A program made the translations under genes and the position numbers. Positions 10,055 through 18,917 of a stretch of 64,000 bases of DNA are shown piece by piece. The stretch's first letter is position 1. Each line of letters opens with the position of its first letter. Source of the stretch: Candidatus Villigracilis propinquus (GTDB lineage Bacteria; Chloroflexota; Anaerolineae; Anaerolineales; Villigracilaceae); assembly GCA_016714565.1 (NCBI GenBank), contig JADKDM010000038.1:124001-188000 (forward strand). The letters are read 5' to 3'. The notes beneath the pieces are model-generated. The model made no database searches and was not told where the DNA came from. It saw nothing but the letters and a program-made list of their open reading frames with translations.

Positions 10055-13000
10055 ATGAAGCGTACAGATATTCATACAATTCTTGTTCCCGGTTCAGGGG
10101 CAATTGTTATTGGCCAAGCGGCTGAATTCGATTACTCCGGTACACAAGCAGTGAAAGCCTTGAAAGCCGAAGGCTACCGCGTGGTACTGGTCAACTCGAA
10201 TCCCGCCACCATTATGACTGACCCTGAAATCGCAGACGCGACCTACATTGAACCACTCACCGTTGAAGCGCTCGAAGCCATCATTGCACAAGAAAAACCC
10301 GATGCGATGCTCCCCACTGTTGGCGGGCAAACGGGATTAAATCTTGCACTTGCGCTCAGTGAAAATGGAGTACTTGAAAAATACGGCGTGCAACTCATCG
10401 GCGCGAATCTCAATGCCATCAAAGCTGCCGAAGACCGTTTGCTGTTTCGCGAGACCATGCAAAAAGTTGGCATCCCCATTCCGCACGGCGGCGCGGCGTA
10501 TTCGCTGGCCGAAGCCGAAAAAATCATCAAACAGACTGGCTATCCAGTTTTAGTCCGCGCTTCGTTTGCGATGGGCGGCACGGGCGCGATCGTGGGTCTA
10601 CGAACCCGCTCAACTTCAAGAAGCAGTCCGTAGCGCAATTTCTGAATCACCAATTGGTCAGGCATGGCTTGAAGAATCCGTCCTCGGCTGGAAAGAATAC
10701 GAACTCGAAGTCATGCGCGACAAAGCCGATAACTTCGTCGTCGTGTGCTCCATCGAAAATCTCGACCCGATGGGCGTCCACACGGGTGACAGCATCACCG
10801 TCGCGCCCGCGCAAACGCTCACCGACCGCGAGTATCAAATCCTGCGCGACCTCGCTCATCGCGTGCTCACCGCTGTCGGCGTTGAAACAGGCGGCTCGAA
10901 TGTGCAATTCGGCGTTGACCCGAAAACAGGCCGCGTCGTTGTCATCGAAATGAATCCGCGCGTCAGTCGCTCGTCCGCGCTTGCCTCCAAAGCCACGGGC
11001 TTTCCCATCGCCAAACTCGCCGCGCTCGTCGCAGTCGGCTACACTCTCGACGAAATCACCAACGACATCACAGGTCAAACCAAAGCCGCCTTCGAGCCTT
11101 CGCTCGATTATGTCGTCGTGAAAATTCCGCGCTGGGCGTTTGAAAAATTTCCAGGCGTGGATTCAACTCTCGGCCCGCAAATGAAATCCGTGGGCGAATC
11201 GATGGCATTGGGACGCACCTTCCCCGAAGCCCTGAACAAAGCGATTCAATCCCTCGAAATTGGTGTGGACGCACTTGACGCCTCTGGCCCTAACCGAGAA
11301 TTGATTGCTGAACCTGAAACATTATCTACCCTCAAAATCCCCACCGCTGACAGACTCTTCCGTGTCTATCGCGCCATTCAACAGGGAATATCACTCGAAG
11401 AAATCTCCAAAGCAAGCGGATATGATTTGTGGTTCCTGGCTCAGATGAACGAAATTAGGAATTGCGAATTAGAGATTAGGAATTATGCAAAGCAAAATGC
11501 AGAAGGCAGAATGCAGGATGCGGAATTCAAAGCCATCCTTAGAAATGCCAAACAAATGGGATTTGCAGACTCGCACATTGCGCGGCTCTTAAATTCATCA
11601 TTCATCAATTCAGCATTCATCATTCCGCGAGCTACGGAAATCATTAGGCATAACCCCTACATTCCAACGCGTCGACACCTGCGCCGCAGAATTCGAATCG
11701 CAGACACCCTATCTCTACAGCGCCTACGAAATGGAAGATGAATCCCGCCCAACAGATAAACAAAAAATCCTCATCCTCGGCGGCGGGCCGAATCGCATTG
11801 GTCAGGGAATTGAATTCGATTACTGCTGTTGTCAGGCGGCGTTTGCCCTGTCTAAGATGGGATACGAAACCATCATGTACAACTGCAATCCTGAAACCGT
11901 CTCCACCGATTATGACACCGCAGACCGATTGTATTTTGAGCCACTGACTCTTGAACATGTCCTCAACGTAATTGACCTCGAAAAACCTGTCGGCGTCATC
12001 GTCCAATTCGGCGGACAGACTCCACTCAATTTAGCGGCAGGGCTTGAAGCGGCGGGCGTGAAAATTTTGGGAACATCACCCCATGCCATTCAACTCTCCG
12101 AAGACCGCGAAGAGTTTGCAAAACTGCTCAAAGAGTTGGACATTCCCCAGCCCGAAAACGGAATCGCCCGTTCCATCGAAGAGGCGCGTGTTATCGCTGA
12201 AAGAATTGGATATCCCGTCTTGGTGCGTCCATCCTTTGTTCTGGGCGGGCGGGCAATGGCTTTAGTGGAGTCCGAACCCCATTTAGCAGGATTCATTCAA
12301 AAGGCGATTGAAGCGGCTCCCGGTCAACCGATTCTTATCGACAAGTTTATGGAAGACGCTTTCGAAATCGATGTGGACGCGCTCGCGGACGGAGAACGAG
12401 TCGTTATCGGGGCGATCATGCAGCATATCGAAGAGGCAGGTGTCCATTCTGGAGATGCGGCTTGTGTCCTGCCTCCGTATAAAGTCAGCGCCTATCACCT
12501 TGGGATTATGCGCGAATACACCGAACAGCTTGGTCTCGCTCTCGGTGTGCGTGGATTGATGAATGTGCAATTCGCTTTGAAGGATGAAGTTGTCTGCGTA
12601 TTGGAAGTAAATCCACGTGCTTCGAGAACTGTCCCCTACGCCAGCAAAGCCACGGGATTAAATCTAGCGTACGCCGCCGCACAAGTGATGGCAGGCAGCA
12701 GCCTAGAAAGCCTCGGAATTTTGGATGAGCCGCGCGTGGATGGTTTCTTTATCAAGGAAGCTGTGTTGCCGTTCAAGAAACTATCCGGCTCAAGTTCGTT
12801 GCTTGGACCTGAAATGCACTCCACTGGTGAAGTAATGGGACATGCCGCTCATTTTGGTCACGCCTTCGCCAAGTCACAAATTGCCGCAGGATTCGGACTG
12901 CCCCTTGAAGGTGCAGCTTTGATCAGTGTCAATGACTATGATAAAAGCGCCGGATTGAAAGTGGCGCGTGATCTACATCGTATGGGATTTACTTTATATG

Positions 13001-13308
13001 CCACACCGGGTTCCGCAGAATTTTTCCGCAAGGTAGGCTTGCCTGTTGAAACAATAAATAAATTTGCTGATGGCTCCCCGCACACCGTGGACTTGATTCG
13101 CAGCGGCAAGGTGCAGTTAGTACTCAACACGCCACTCGGCTCGCATGCTCACAGCGACGGTGCAGAGATCCGTTCGGCGGCAATTGCGATGAATGTTCCA
13201 TTATTGACAACTCTCTCAGCTGCAATGGCAGCAGTTGCAGCAATTCAGGCAATGCGAAAGAAAGAATTAAGTTATCGAAGCCTGCAAAACCATTACCTTT
13301 CGCATTAA
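10055..13308 (+). CDS. carB: Carbamoyl-phosphate synthase large subunit (two frameshifts)
   Basis: The synthetase subunit that makes carbamoyl phosphate from bicarbonate, ammonia and two ATP. It spans three frames: 10055 to about 10595 (first ATP-grasp half), about 10597 to 11600, and about 11630 to 13308 (second ATP-grasp half from VDTCAAEFES, then the C-terminal allosteric domain). Frame 1 to 2 is restored by dropping one G of GGG at 10594-10596 (giving GAIVVYEP). Frame 2 to 3 changes between 11593 and 11632, inside AT-rich repeat DNA. With two bases removed the product is about 1,083 residues, matching the family. ATP-grasp motifs, GGGPNRIGQGIEFDYCC and NPRASRTVP are intact. Confidence 0.93.
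11451..11626. repeat. Low-complexity repeat DNA inside the carB linker
   Basis: Two unusual stretches flank the conserved ILRNAKQMGFADSHIARLL segment. One is a purine-rich run at 11451-11527 built from GAATTAG- and GAATGCAG-like units. The other is a run at 11591-11626 built from ATTCATC units. The second is roughly the inverse complement of the end of the first. They lengthen the oligomerisation-domain linker by about a dozen residues and contain the second carB frameshift. Confidence 0.6.
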
Positions 13309-13336
13309 TAACCCCGTCTCAGTTAAGCAGAAATCG

Positions 13337-13385
13337 GAGCCTTACTATTTATAGTGTTTAGTTGATAAATAGTAAGGCTCTTTTT
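13337..13385 (+). terminator. Rho-independent terminator after carB
   Basis: A perfect 16-bp stem (13337-13352 with 13365-13380), 12-nt loop, followed by five T. It separates carAB from the downstream cytochrome operon. Confidence 0.93.
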
Positions 13386-13464
13386 CAAATGGGATGTTTT
13401 GCGTTTACGATTGGAATAACACTTTGGGGTGCAGTAATAATAAAATCCGCAAAAATTATTTATG

Positions 13465-13528
13465 ACATTAAACAAAGATTAATGTGACACAATTCACTAT
13501 TGTACAATCTGTCACAATATTATTATAG
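13465..13528 (+). promoter_or_regulatory. Promoter and operator-like repeats before the arsR/cytochrome operon
   Basis: Two inverted repeats lie here: ACATTAA (13465-13471) with TTAATGT (13479-13485), and TGTGACA (13483-13489) with TGTCACA (13510-13516). A candidate promoter, TTGTAC at 13500-13505 and TTATAG at 13523-13528 (17-bp spacer), overlaps the second repeat. That is the arrangement expected for autorepression by the ArsR-type protein encoded next, although the arm spacing is wide. Confidence 0.45.
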
Positions 13529-13568
13529 ACATGCAAATATTCGTTTATTCATATATAAGCAGGTAAAC

Positions 13569-13916
13569 ATGGTAAATCCCACCTTAAAACAAGAAATTAC
13601 ACAACTCGAAGCCAATTTCTGCGCGGCGCTCTCAGACCCAAATCGCCTCCTCATACTATATGCCCTTAATGATGGGCCTCGCAACGTAACCGAACTGGCA
13701 AGCGAACTCGGGTTGAACCAGCCAACGACCTCGCGGCATCTCAAAGTCCTGCGCGAACGCGGGCTGGTTGATACCGTTCGTACTGGCACGATCATCACCT
13801 ATTCCCTATCTGATCAAAGACTCATTCAGGCGCTTGACCTTTTGCGCAGCGCAATGCGCGACAGACTCGCATATCAAGCAAACCTGGTAAATGAAGTATC
13901 ACAGGAGAATGTATGA
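13569..13916 (+). CDS. ArsR-family transcriptional regulator
   Basis: A 115-residue winged-helix repressor starting at ATG 13569 behind an AGCAGGT ribosome site; a TTG-started extension to 13500 is unlikely because it would cover the promoter. The ArsR core is clear: ALSDPNRLLILYALNDGPRNV, the recognition helix region LNQPTTSRHLKVLRERGLV and the beta-wing RTGTIITYSL. The ELCVCDL metal motif of ArsR/SmtB is absent. A single Cys (ANFCAAL) precedes the core, whereas sulfide sensors of the BigR/SqrR type use two. It overlaps the octahaem cytochrome gene by ATGA, so the two are translationally coupled. Neighbours suggest it controls the sulfur/cytochrome operon; the ligand is unknown. Confidence 0.9.
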   Translation: MVNPTLKQEITQLEANFCAALSDPNRLLILYALNDGPRNVTELASELGLNQPTTSRHLKVLRERGLVDTVRTGTIITYSLSDQRLIQALDLLRSAMRDRLAYQANLVNEVSQENV

Positions 13917-15379
13917 AGAACCGCCCTTCGATAAACTCAGGACACCGCTTCCCTTCCTGGACATTAGGACTGGTCGGCATCTTGTTGCTGATCCTCGTCC
14001 CTGTCCTCTACTACCTACCCCGTGCCCAGGCAGTCAAAAACCCTGCGGCTTATATCCCCACAAAAGCCGTTCATGTAGACCACAAAGACATCGTTCAAGG
14101 CGATTTCAAAACAGGACAGGACGTCACCCGTGCCTGCCTCGAATGCCACGAAGATGCCGCAACCGATCTGATGAAAACAACGCACTGGACATGGGAATCA
14201 AAAGCCTTCGATGTCCCCTGGCGCGAAGATGATGTGACCATCGGCAAGATCAACCAGATCAACAACTTCTGCATCGGCTCTCAAGGCAACGAGAACAAGT
14301 GCATGTCCTGTCATGCCGGTTACGGATGGGAGGAAGGCAAGGAAGTTCAGCAAGCCAACCCCGAGAATGTAGACTGCCTCGCCTGCCATGCGGATTCCGG
14401 CTCATACGGCAAAGGCACCTTCGGCAACCCCGCTGAAGGTGTGGACTTGTTGGCGGCCGCACAAAGTGTACGCGCCACCACCCGCGAGAACTGCGGCAAA
14501 TGCCACTTCGACGGCGGCGGCGGAAACGGCGTCAAACACGGCGACCTCGATGAAAGCCTGTACTTCCCCGACGAGTCACTTGATGTACACATGGGCGGCG
14601 AACTCAACATGCAATGCACTGACTGTCATGTATCCAACGATCATCAGATCCTTGGCCGCATGATCGCAGATAACTACACCATTGACCCGAAAGAACAAGT
14701 CTCCTGCGAGCAATGCCACGTTGACCAGAAGCACGAAGATGAACGCATCAACACGCACCTTGCTTCCGTAGCCTGCCAGACCTGCCACATCCCAGCCATT
14801 GCGCTTGAAGACCCCACCAAAACCACATGGGACTGGTCGCAAGCTGGTCAGGAAGGCCGCGAAGACGACCACTTCACCTACCTCAAGATCAAAGGTGAAT
14901 TCACCTACGAACAGAATTTCACCCCAACGTATCTTTGGTTCAACGGCGATAACGAATACCGCTACATCCTCGGCGACCCGCTGGGCAAAGGCGGTGTCAC
15001 CTACATCAATAAACCCGCGGGTAGCATCGAAGACAACACCGCAAAGATATTCCCCTTCAAGCTGCATGTCGCCAAGCAGCCCTACGATGTGAAAAATAAT
15101 TACCTGCTTCAACCTGTCACATCTGGCGAAGGCGGCTTCTGGACAACCTTTGACTGGGACAGCGCCTTCGAACTCGCCGCGCCCATCACCGGCCTCGAAT
15201 ACAGCGGAGAATACGGCTTCACTGAAACTCACATGTATTGGCCCACCACCCACATGGTTCAGTCCTCCGACAAAGCCTTGCAATGTGATTCATGCCACTC
15301 CGCCGCTGGTGAACCCGGCCTCATGGATTGGGAAGCCCTCGGCTACTCTGGCGACCCAATCGAATGGGGTGGGAGATAA
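13913..15379 (+). CDS. Octahaem c-type cytochrome, OTR/tetrathionate-reductase family
   Basis: A 488-residue exported cytochrome with an N-terminal membrane anchor or signal segment (residues 16-35) and eight CxxCH sites: CLECH, CMSCH, CLACH, CGKCH, CTDCH, CEQCH, CQTCH and CDSCH. The flanking sequences MKTTHWTWE and NNFCIGSQGNENKCMSCHAGYGW match the octaheme tetrathionate reductase (OTR) family. The Shewanella member of that family reduces tetrathionate, nitrite and hydroxylamine in vitro; the physiological substrate is not settled. The gene starts inside the arsR stop (ATGA) and is followed after 5 bp by a multihaem/cytochrome b gene that could feed it electrons from quinol. Substrate here is inferred from family and sulfur-transport neighbours only. 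Confidence 0.9.
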   Translation: MKNRPSINSGHRFPSWTLGLVGILLLILVPVLYYLPRAQAVKNPAAYIPTKAVHVDHKDIVQGDFKTGQDVTRACLECHEDAATDLMKTTHWTWESKAFDVPWREDDVTIGKINQINNFCIGSQGNENKCMSCHAGYGWEEGKEVQQANPENVDCLACHADSGSYGKGTFGNPAEGVDLLAAAQSVRATTRENCGKCHFDGGGGNGVKHGDLDESLYFPDESLDVHMGGELNMQCTDCHVSNDHQILGRMIADNYTIDPKEQVSCEQCHVDQKHEDERINTHLASVACQTCHIPAIALEDPTKTTWDWSQAGQEGREDDHFTYLKIKGEFTYEQNFTPTYLWFNGDNEYRYILGDPLGKGGVTYINKPAGSIEDNTAKIFPFKLHVAKQPYDVKNNYLLQPVTSGEGGFWTTFDWDSAFELAAPITGLEYSGEYGFTETHMYWPTTHMVQSSDKALQCDSCHSAAGEPGLMDWEALGYSGDPIEWGGR

Positions 15380-15384
15380 CAATC

Positions 15385-18096
15385 ATGAAACGATACACAC
15401 TCTTCCTTTTATTTGGATTTATCGCCCTTGCACTTGCCGTTGGAATTGGAACGGCTCTTGCCGCGCCGGAAGCTGCTCCTGCTCAACAGGCATCCGTCCT
15501 ACACCCAAACTTTGCCCTGCTCGATAAGAACGGCGTGAACGTGTTGGAAAACAACGAAGCCGTCTCCACCATGCAAACTTGCGGACAATGCCACGACACC
15601 GAATTCATCGCATCCCACGCATTTCACTCTGACCTCGGGTTATCCGATTACGCTGCCTCCACAGAAACATGGGACTCCAGCACCGGCACCTTCGGACAGT
15701 GGAATCCTCTCACCTACCGCTTCCTTTCCCAGAATGGTGATGAACGCCTCGATCTTTCCACCGCCGAGTGGCTCATGCTCAACGGCGAACGCATCGTTGG
15801 CGGCGGCCCAGCCACCACATCCCGTGATGGTGATCTGCTGACAGACCTGAAGACAAGCAAAGATAATCCCGAAACATCAACCCTCGACGCGAGCGGAAAC
15901 GTCACCACATGGGACTGGGACAAATCTGGCACCATGGAAATGAACTGCTTCCTCTGCCACCTCGAAGCGCCGAACACCGCCGCCCGCGCGGAAGCCATCC
16001 ACGCCGGTGAGTTTGGCAAAGCAAACACCGCCACATTATCGGGCCTGAACATCGTCGAAACTTCAGTGGACGGTTGGGCATGGAACGCAGAAGCCTTCAA
16101 TGAAAACGGTGAACTCAAGAGTGAGATCATCGGCATTCAAGACCCCTCCAACTCAAATTGTGCGGCATGTCACGGCGAAGTACATCCCGAAACAAAGGAA
16201 CCGCTCACCCTCAACGCATGTGACCTGGACTATCCACAAACCGCCACCACTGGACAGGTCGTCTCGTCCCAACGCATCAACGAATCCGGCGTCAACCTGA
16301 CGGACAAGAACGATCTCGACCGCTCATGGGACATTCACGCCGAACGCCAGCTGCAATGCACAGACTGTCACTTCGCGCTCAACAACCCCGCACATGCCAG
16401 CGAAGCGCAAAGTAACAACCCCGACCATCTCATTTACGATCCGCGCTCATTGGAGATCAACGAATATCTCCAGATGCCGGATCACAACTTTGCACGCGGT
16501 GAAAGCGCACAATTCAACGCGGCTCCTGAATTCAAGGGAACCATGCGCCGCTGCGAGAACTGCCACGATGCGAACGAAGGCCACGCAGACTGGCTGCCTT
16601 ACATCGAAACCCACATGGATGCCGTGGCCTGCGAAACCTGCCACATCCCGCAGATGTACGCACCCGCCATCCAGACCTATGACTGGACAGTCATCACCAC
16701 CGATGGCGCAGCCGTGGAAACCTGCCGCGGCGTGGAAGGCACACCCAATGACGTGACCTCCCTCGTCACTGGCTACAAGCCCGTGCTGCTCAACCGTACC
16801 AATATTGACGGCGATAGCCTGCTTGCCCCGTATAACCTGATCACATCCTTCTATTGGGTGTATGACGATGCAAACGGCAGCAAGCGCCCCGTCCGCCAAA
16901 TTGACCTCGAAGCTGCATTCCTTGAGAACGGCAACTACGCGAGCGACATCGTCACCGCCTTTGACGCGAACAGCGATGGCAAACTCAGCACGGACGAACT
17001 TACCATCGACTCTCCTGCAAAAGAAGAAGCCGTCAAAACAAAACTCGCGGCGTTGGGATTGAACAACCCGCGCATCGAAGGTATGGTGCAGCCGTACAGC
17101 ATCAACCACAACGTCACGCGCGGCGAGAATGCAGTCAACGACTGCAAAGCCTGCCACAATGACGAATCGCGCATGACCGCATCCATCAAACTTGCGGACA
17201 ATGCCCCCGTGATGCCCGTCTTTGACGTGGACAACAACGTGCAAGGCAGCGGTGAACTCGTCACTGGTGAGGATGGAGCTCTGTACTATCAGCCCATGCC
17301 CGCTAATGATGACATGTACGTCTTCGGTTCCAGCCGCGTAAGTTGGATCGACTGGCTCGGCGCGCTTGCCTTTGCGGGTTCGCTTTTAGGTGTGATCGGC
17401 CACGGGACGCTGAGATTCTTATCGTCGAAGAAACAGGCTCACGGTCACGCACGAACCGAGCGCGTTTATATGTACGATGCCTATCGCCGCTTCTGGCATT
17501 GGCTACAGACCGCATCCATCGTCATCCTATTATTCACCGGTTTGATCATTCACCGGCCCGACATCTTCGGCGCGTTCTCCTTCCGCGGCGTGGTGACCCT
17601 GCACAATATCCTCGCCGCCATTCTTGTGATCAATGCGCTGCTCTCGGTCTTCTTCCACATCGCAACCGAACGCATGCAGGAATATATCCCGCGCCCGTAC
17701 GGCTTCTTTGACGATGCAATGATCCAGGCGAAATACTACATCTCTGGAATTTTCAAAGGCGAAGGACACCCGTTCGAAAAGCGCCCCGACAGCCGCATGA
17801 ATCCGATCCAGAAGATCACATACTTTGGAATTTTGAATGTGTTGCTGCCCCTGCAAATGCTCACCGGCGCGTTGATGTGGGGTGTGCAAAAGTGGCCCGC
17901 ATTTGCGAACGCCCTCGGCGGACTGCCCTTCCTTGCGCCTTTCCATTCACTGGTTGCATGGCTGTTCGGAACTTTCATCGTGGTGCATGTGTATATGACC
18001 ACCACCGGCGCAACCCCGCTCGAAGCCACCCGCGCGATGATCACCGGGTATGAAGAAGTGGAAGTACATAACGGCAAGCAAGAGAATAGTGATTAG
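15385..18096 (+). CDS. Seven-haem cytochrome c fused to a membrane cytochrome b domain
   Basis: About 903 residues starting at ATG 15385 (GGGAG ribosome site). Signal peptide (MKRYTLFLLFGFIALALA...ALA), then a periplasmic part with seven CxxCH sites: CGQCH, CFLCH, CAACH, CTDCH, CENCH, CETCH and CKACH. An EF-hand-like calcium loop (DANSDGKLSTDEL) lies around residues 528-540. From about residue 650 a transmembrane region with several His-bearing helices (YRRFWHWLQ, TLHNILAA, PFHSLVAWLFG, IVVHVYM) resembles the cytochrome b561/thiosulfate-reductase b subunit fold. The fusion would oxidise quinol and pass electrons outward, probably to the octahaem cytochrome. I do not know a named family with exactly this architecture. 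Confidence 0.88.
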   Translation: MKRYTLFLLFGFIALALAVGIGTALAAPEAAPAQQASVLHPNFALLDKNGVNVLENNEAVSTMQTCGQCHDTEFIASHAFHSDLGLSDYAASTETWDSSTGTFGQWNPLTYRFLSQNGDERLDLSTAEWLMLNGERIVGGGPATTSRDGDLLTDLKTSKDNPETSTLDASGNVTTWDWDKSGTMEMNCFLCHLEAPNTAARAEAIHAGEFGKANTATLSGLNIVETSVDGWAWNAEAFNENGELKSEIIGIQDPSNSNCAACHGEVHPETKEPLTLNACDLDYPQTATTGQVVSSQRINESGVNLTDKNDLDRSWDIHAERQLQCTDCHFALNNPAHASEAQSNNPDHLIYDPRSLEINEYLQMPDHNFARGESAQFNAAPEFKGTMRRCENCHDANEGHADWLPYIETHMDAVACETCHIPQMYAPAIQTYDWTVITTDGAAVETCRGVEGTPNDVTSLVTGYKPVLLNRTNIDGDSLLAPYNLITSFYWVYDDANGSKRPVRQIDLEAAFLENGNYASDIVTAFDANSDGKLSTDELTIDSPAKEEAVKTKLAALGLNNPRIEGMVQPYSINHNVTRGENAVNDCKACHNDESRMTASIKLADNAPVMPVFDVDNNVQGSGELVTGEDGALYYQPMPANDDMYVFGSSRVSWIDWLGALAFAGSLLGVIGHGTLRFLSSKKQAHGHARTERVYMYDAYRRFWHWLQTASIVILLFTGLIIHRPDIFGAFSFRGVVTLHNILAAILVINALLSVFFHIATERMQEYIPRPYGFFDDAMIQAKYYISGIFKGEGHPFEKRPDSRMNPIQKITYFGILNVLLPLQMLTGALMWGVQKWPAFANALGGLPFLAPFHSLVAWLFGTFIVVHVYMTTTGATPLEATRAMITGYEEVEVHNGKQENSD

Positions 18097-18112
18097 TGAT
18101 CAGTGAAAGCCC

Positions 18113-18159
18113 GGTGGTCGAGTAGAGCGAGTGTTCTTCTCGCTCGTATCGAGACCACC
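18113..18159. repeat. Imperfect inverted repeat (GGTGGTC type)
   Basis: Left arm 18113-18131 begins GGTGGTC; right arm 18139-18159 ends GAGACCACC. The arms are complementary apart from a two-base gap. It lies just after the cytochrome gene and could form a strong hairpin. Confidence 0.7.
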
Positions 18160-18174
18160 TATGAAAAGAATATC

Positions 18175-18275
18175 GTCATTGCGAGGAGCGCTCTTTGCGA
18201 CGAAGCAATGAGATTGCTCACCGCACTGGCGCGCGGCGCAAGTGTCGGGTGAAAGAACATCACCCTCGCAATGAC
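18175..18275. repeat. Dispersed 101-bp repeat with GTCATTGCGAGG ends (copy 1)
   Basis: Terminal 12-bp inverted repeats GTCATTGCGAGG and CCTCGCAATGAC enclose an inner part containing GAAGCAAT, ATTGCTCACCGCACTGGCG and GGCGCAAGTG. The same ends and inner part recur at 29153-29263, and the ends alone at 18852-18899. Confidence 0.9.
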
Positions 18276-18300
18276 GGAGACAGACAACAAGGAGTAACAA

Positions 18301-18846
18301 ATGGCTGCTCAAACTAGAAAATCGATTTTCAACCGGCCTGAAAAAGCGTACGTGCATCCGTACTTTGGCGGTGTAGTACTGGGAATTGTGCTCTTCCTCG
18401 CCTTCCTGCTGACAGGTAACGGGCTTGGCTCATCCGGTGCGACCAGCCGATTGGATGCGGCCCTCGTGGATGCGATCGCACCTTCACACGTAGATAACAC
18501 GCCCTATTTATTGAAGATGGCGGGCGGAGATAAAAACCCATTGGATGATTGGATCGTGCCTGTGTTCTTCGGCGCTTTATTCGGCGGCTTTGCTTCCGGC
18601 TTCTACAATGGACGCCTCAAGATCATGACCACCAAAGGACCGCACATCTCAGACCGCACCCGCTGGCTGATGGCGTTCCTCGGCGGCGTGATCTTCCTGT
18701 ACGGTGCACGTCTGGCACGCGGCTGCACATCCGGGCAGGCCCTCTCTGGCGGCGCAACTCTCGCGGCAGGCTCCTGGGTGATCATGTTCGCCATCTTCGG
18801 CGGCGCGTACGGACTGGCGTATTTCGTCAGGAAGTTGTGGTTGTAA
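18301..18846 (+). CDS. YeeE/YedE-family sulfur transporter, half-size subunit A
   Basis: A 181-residue membrane protein with about four hydrophobic helices and the family signature ARLARGCTSGQALSGG near the C-terminus. YeeE/YedE (TsuA-type) proteins carry thiosulfate or related sulfur compounds using conserved Cys residues; half-size pairs are known as PmpA/PmpB-like and are often controlled by ArsR-type sulfide sensors. Start ATG has an AAGGAG site. It forms the first half of a split transporter with the next gene, from which it is separated by a short hairpin repeat. The single Cys lies in the signature. Transport substrate is inferred from the family, not shown. Confidence 0.88.
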   Translation: MAAQTRKSIFNRPEKAYVHPYFGGVVLGIVLFLAFLLTGNGLGSSGATSRLDAALVDAIAPSHVDNTPYLLKMAGGDKNPLDDWIVPVFFGALFGGFASGFYNGRLKIMTTKGPHISDRTRWLMAFLGGVIFLYGARLARGCTSGQALSGGATLAAGSWVIMFAIFGGAYGLAYFVRKLWL

Positions 18847-18851
18847 ACAAA

Positions 18852-18899
18852 TTTCCGTCATTGCGAGGGCGATGTTTTTTGCCCTCGCAATGACGGAAA
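18852..18899. repeat. Compact GTCATTGCGAGG hairpin (copy 2)
   Basis: Perfect 19-bp inverted repeat (18852-18870 with 18881-18899) and a 10-nt loop, placed between the two YeeE genes. It has the same terminal sequence as the longer repeats at 18175 and 29153. In an mRNA it would form a stable stem that could tune downstream expression. Confidence 0.92.
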
Positions 18900-18917
18900 C
18901 ACTAGGAGAAACAAAAA

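Noticed and set aside
14576..15283. Open frame of 235 codons antisense to the octahaem cytochrome
   Set aside because: Shadow of a strongly supported coding frame; no start signal or motif.
13913..15379. Assignment of the octahaem cytochrome as hydroxylamine oxidoreductase or nitrite reductase
   Set aside because: The haem-flanking sequences fit the OTR family better, and no crosslinking Tyr context typical of HAO was recognised; nitrogen substrates still cannot be excluded.
16447..17244. Open frame of 265 codons antisense to the seven-haem cytochrome
   Set aside because: The opposite strand carries conserved CxxCH motifs; the antisense product is Val/His-rich and matches nothing recognisable.
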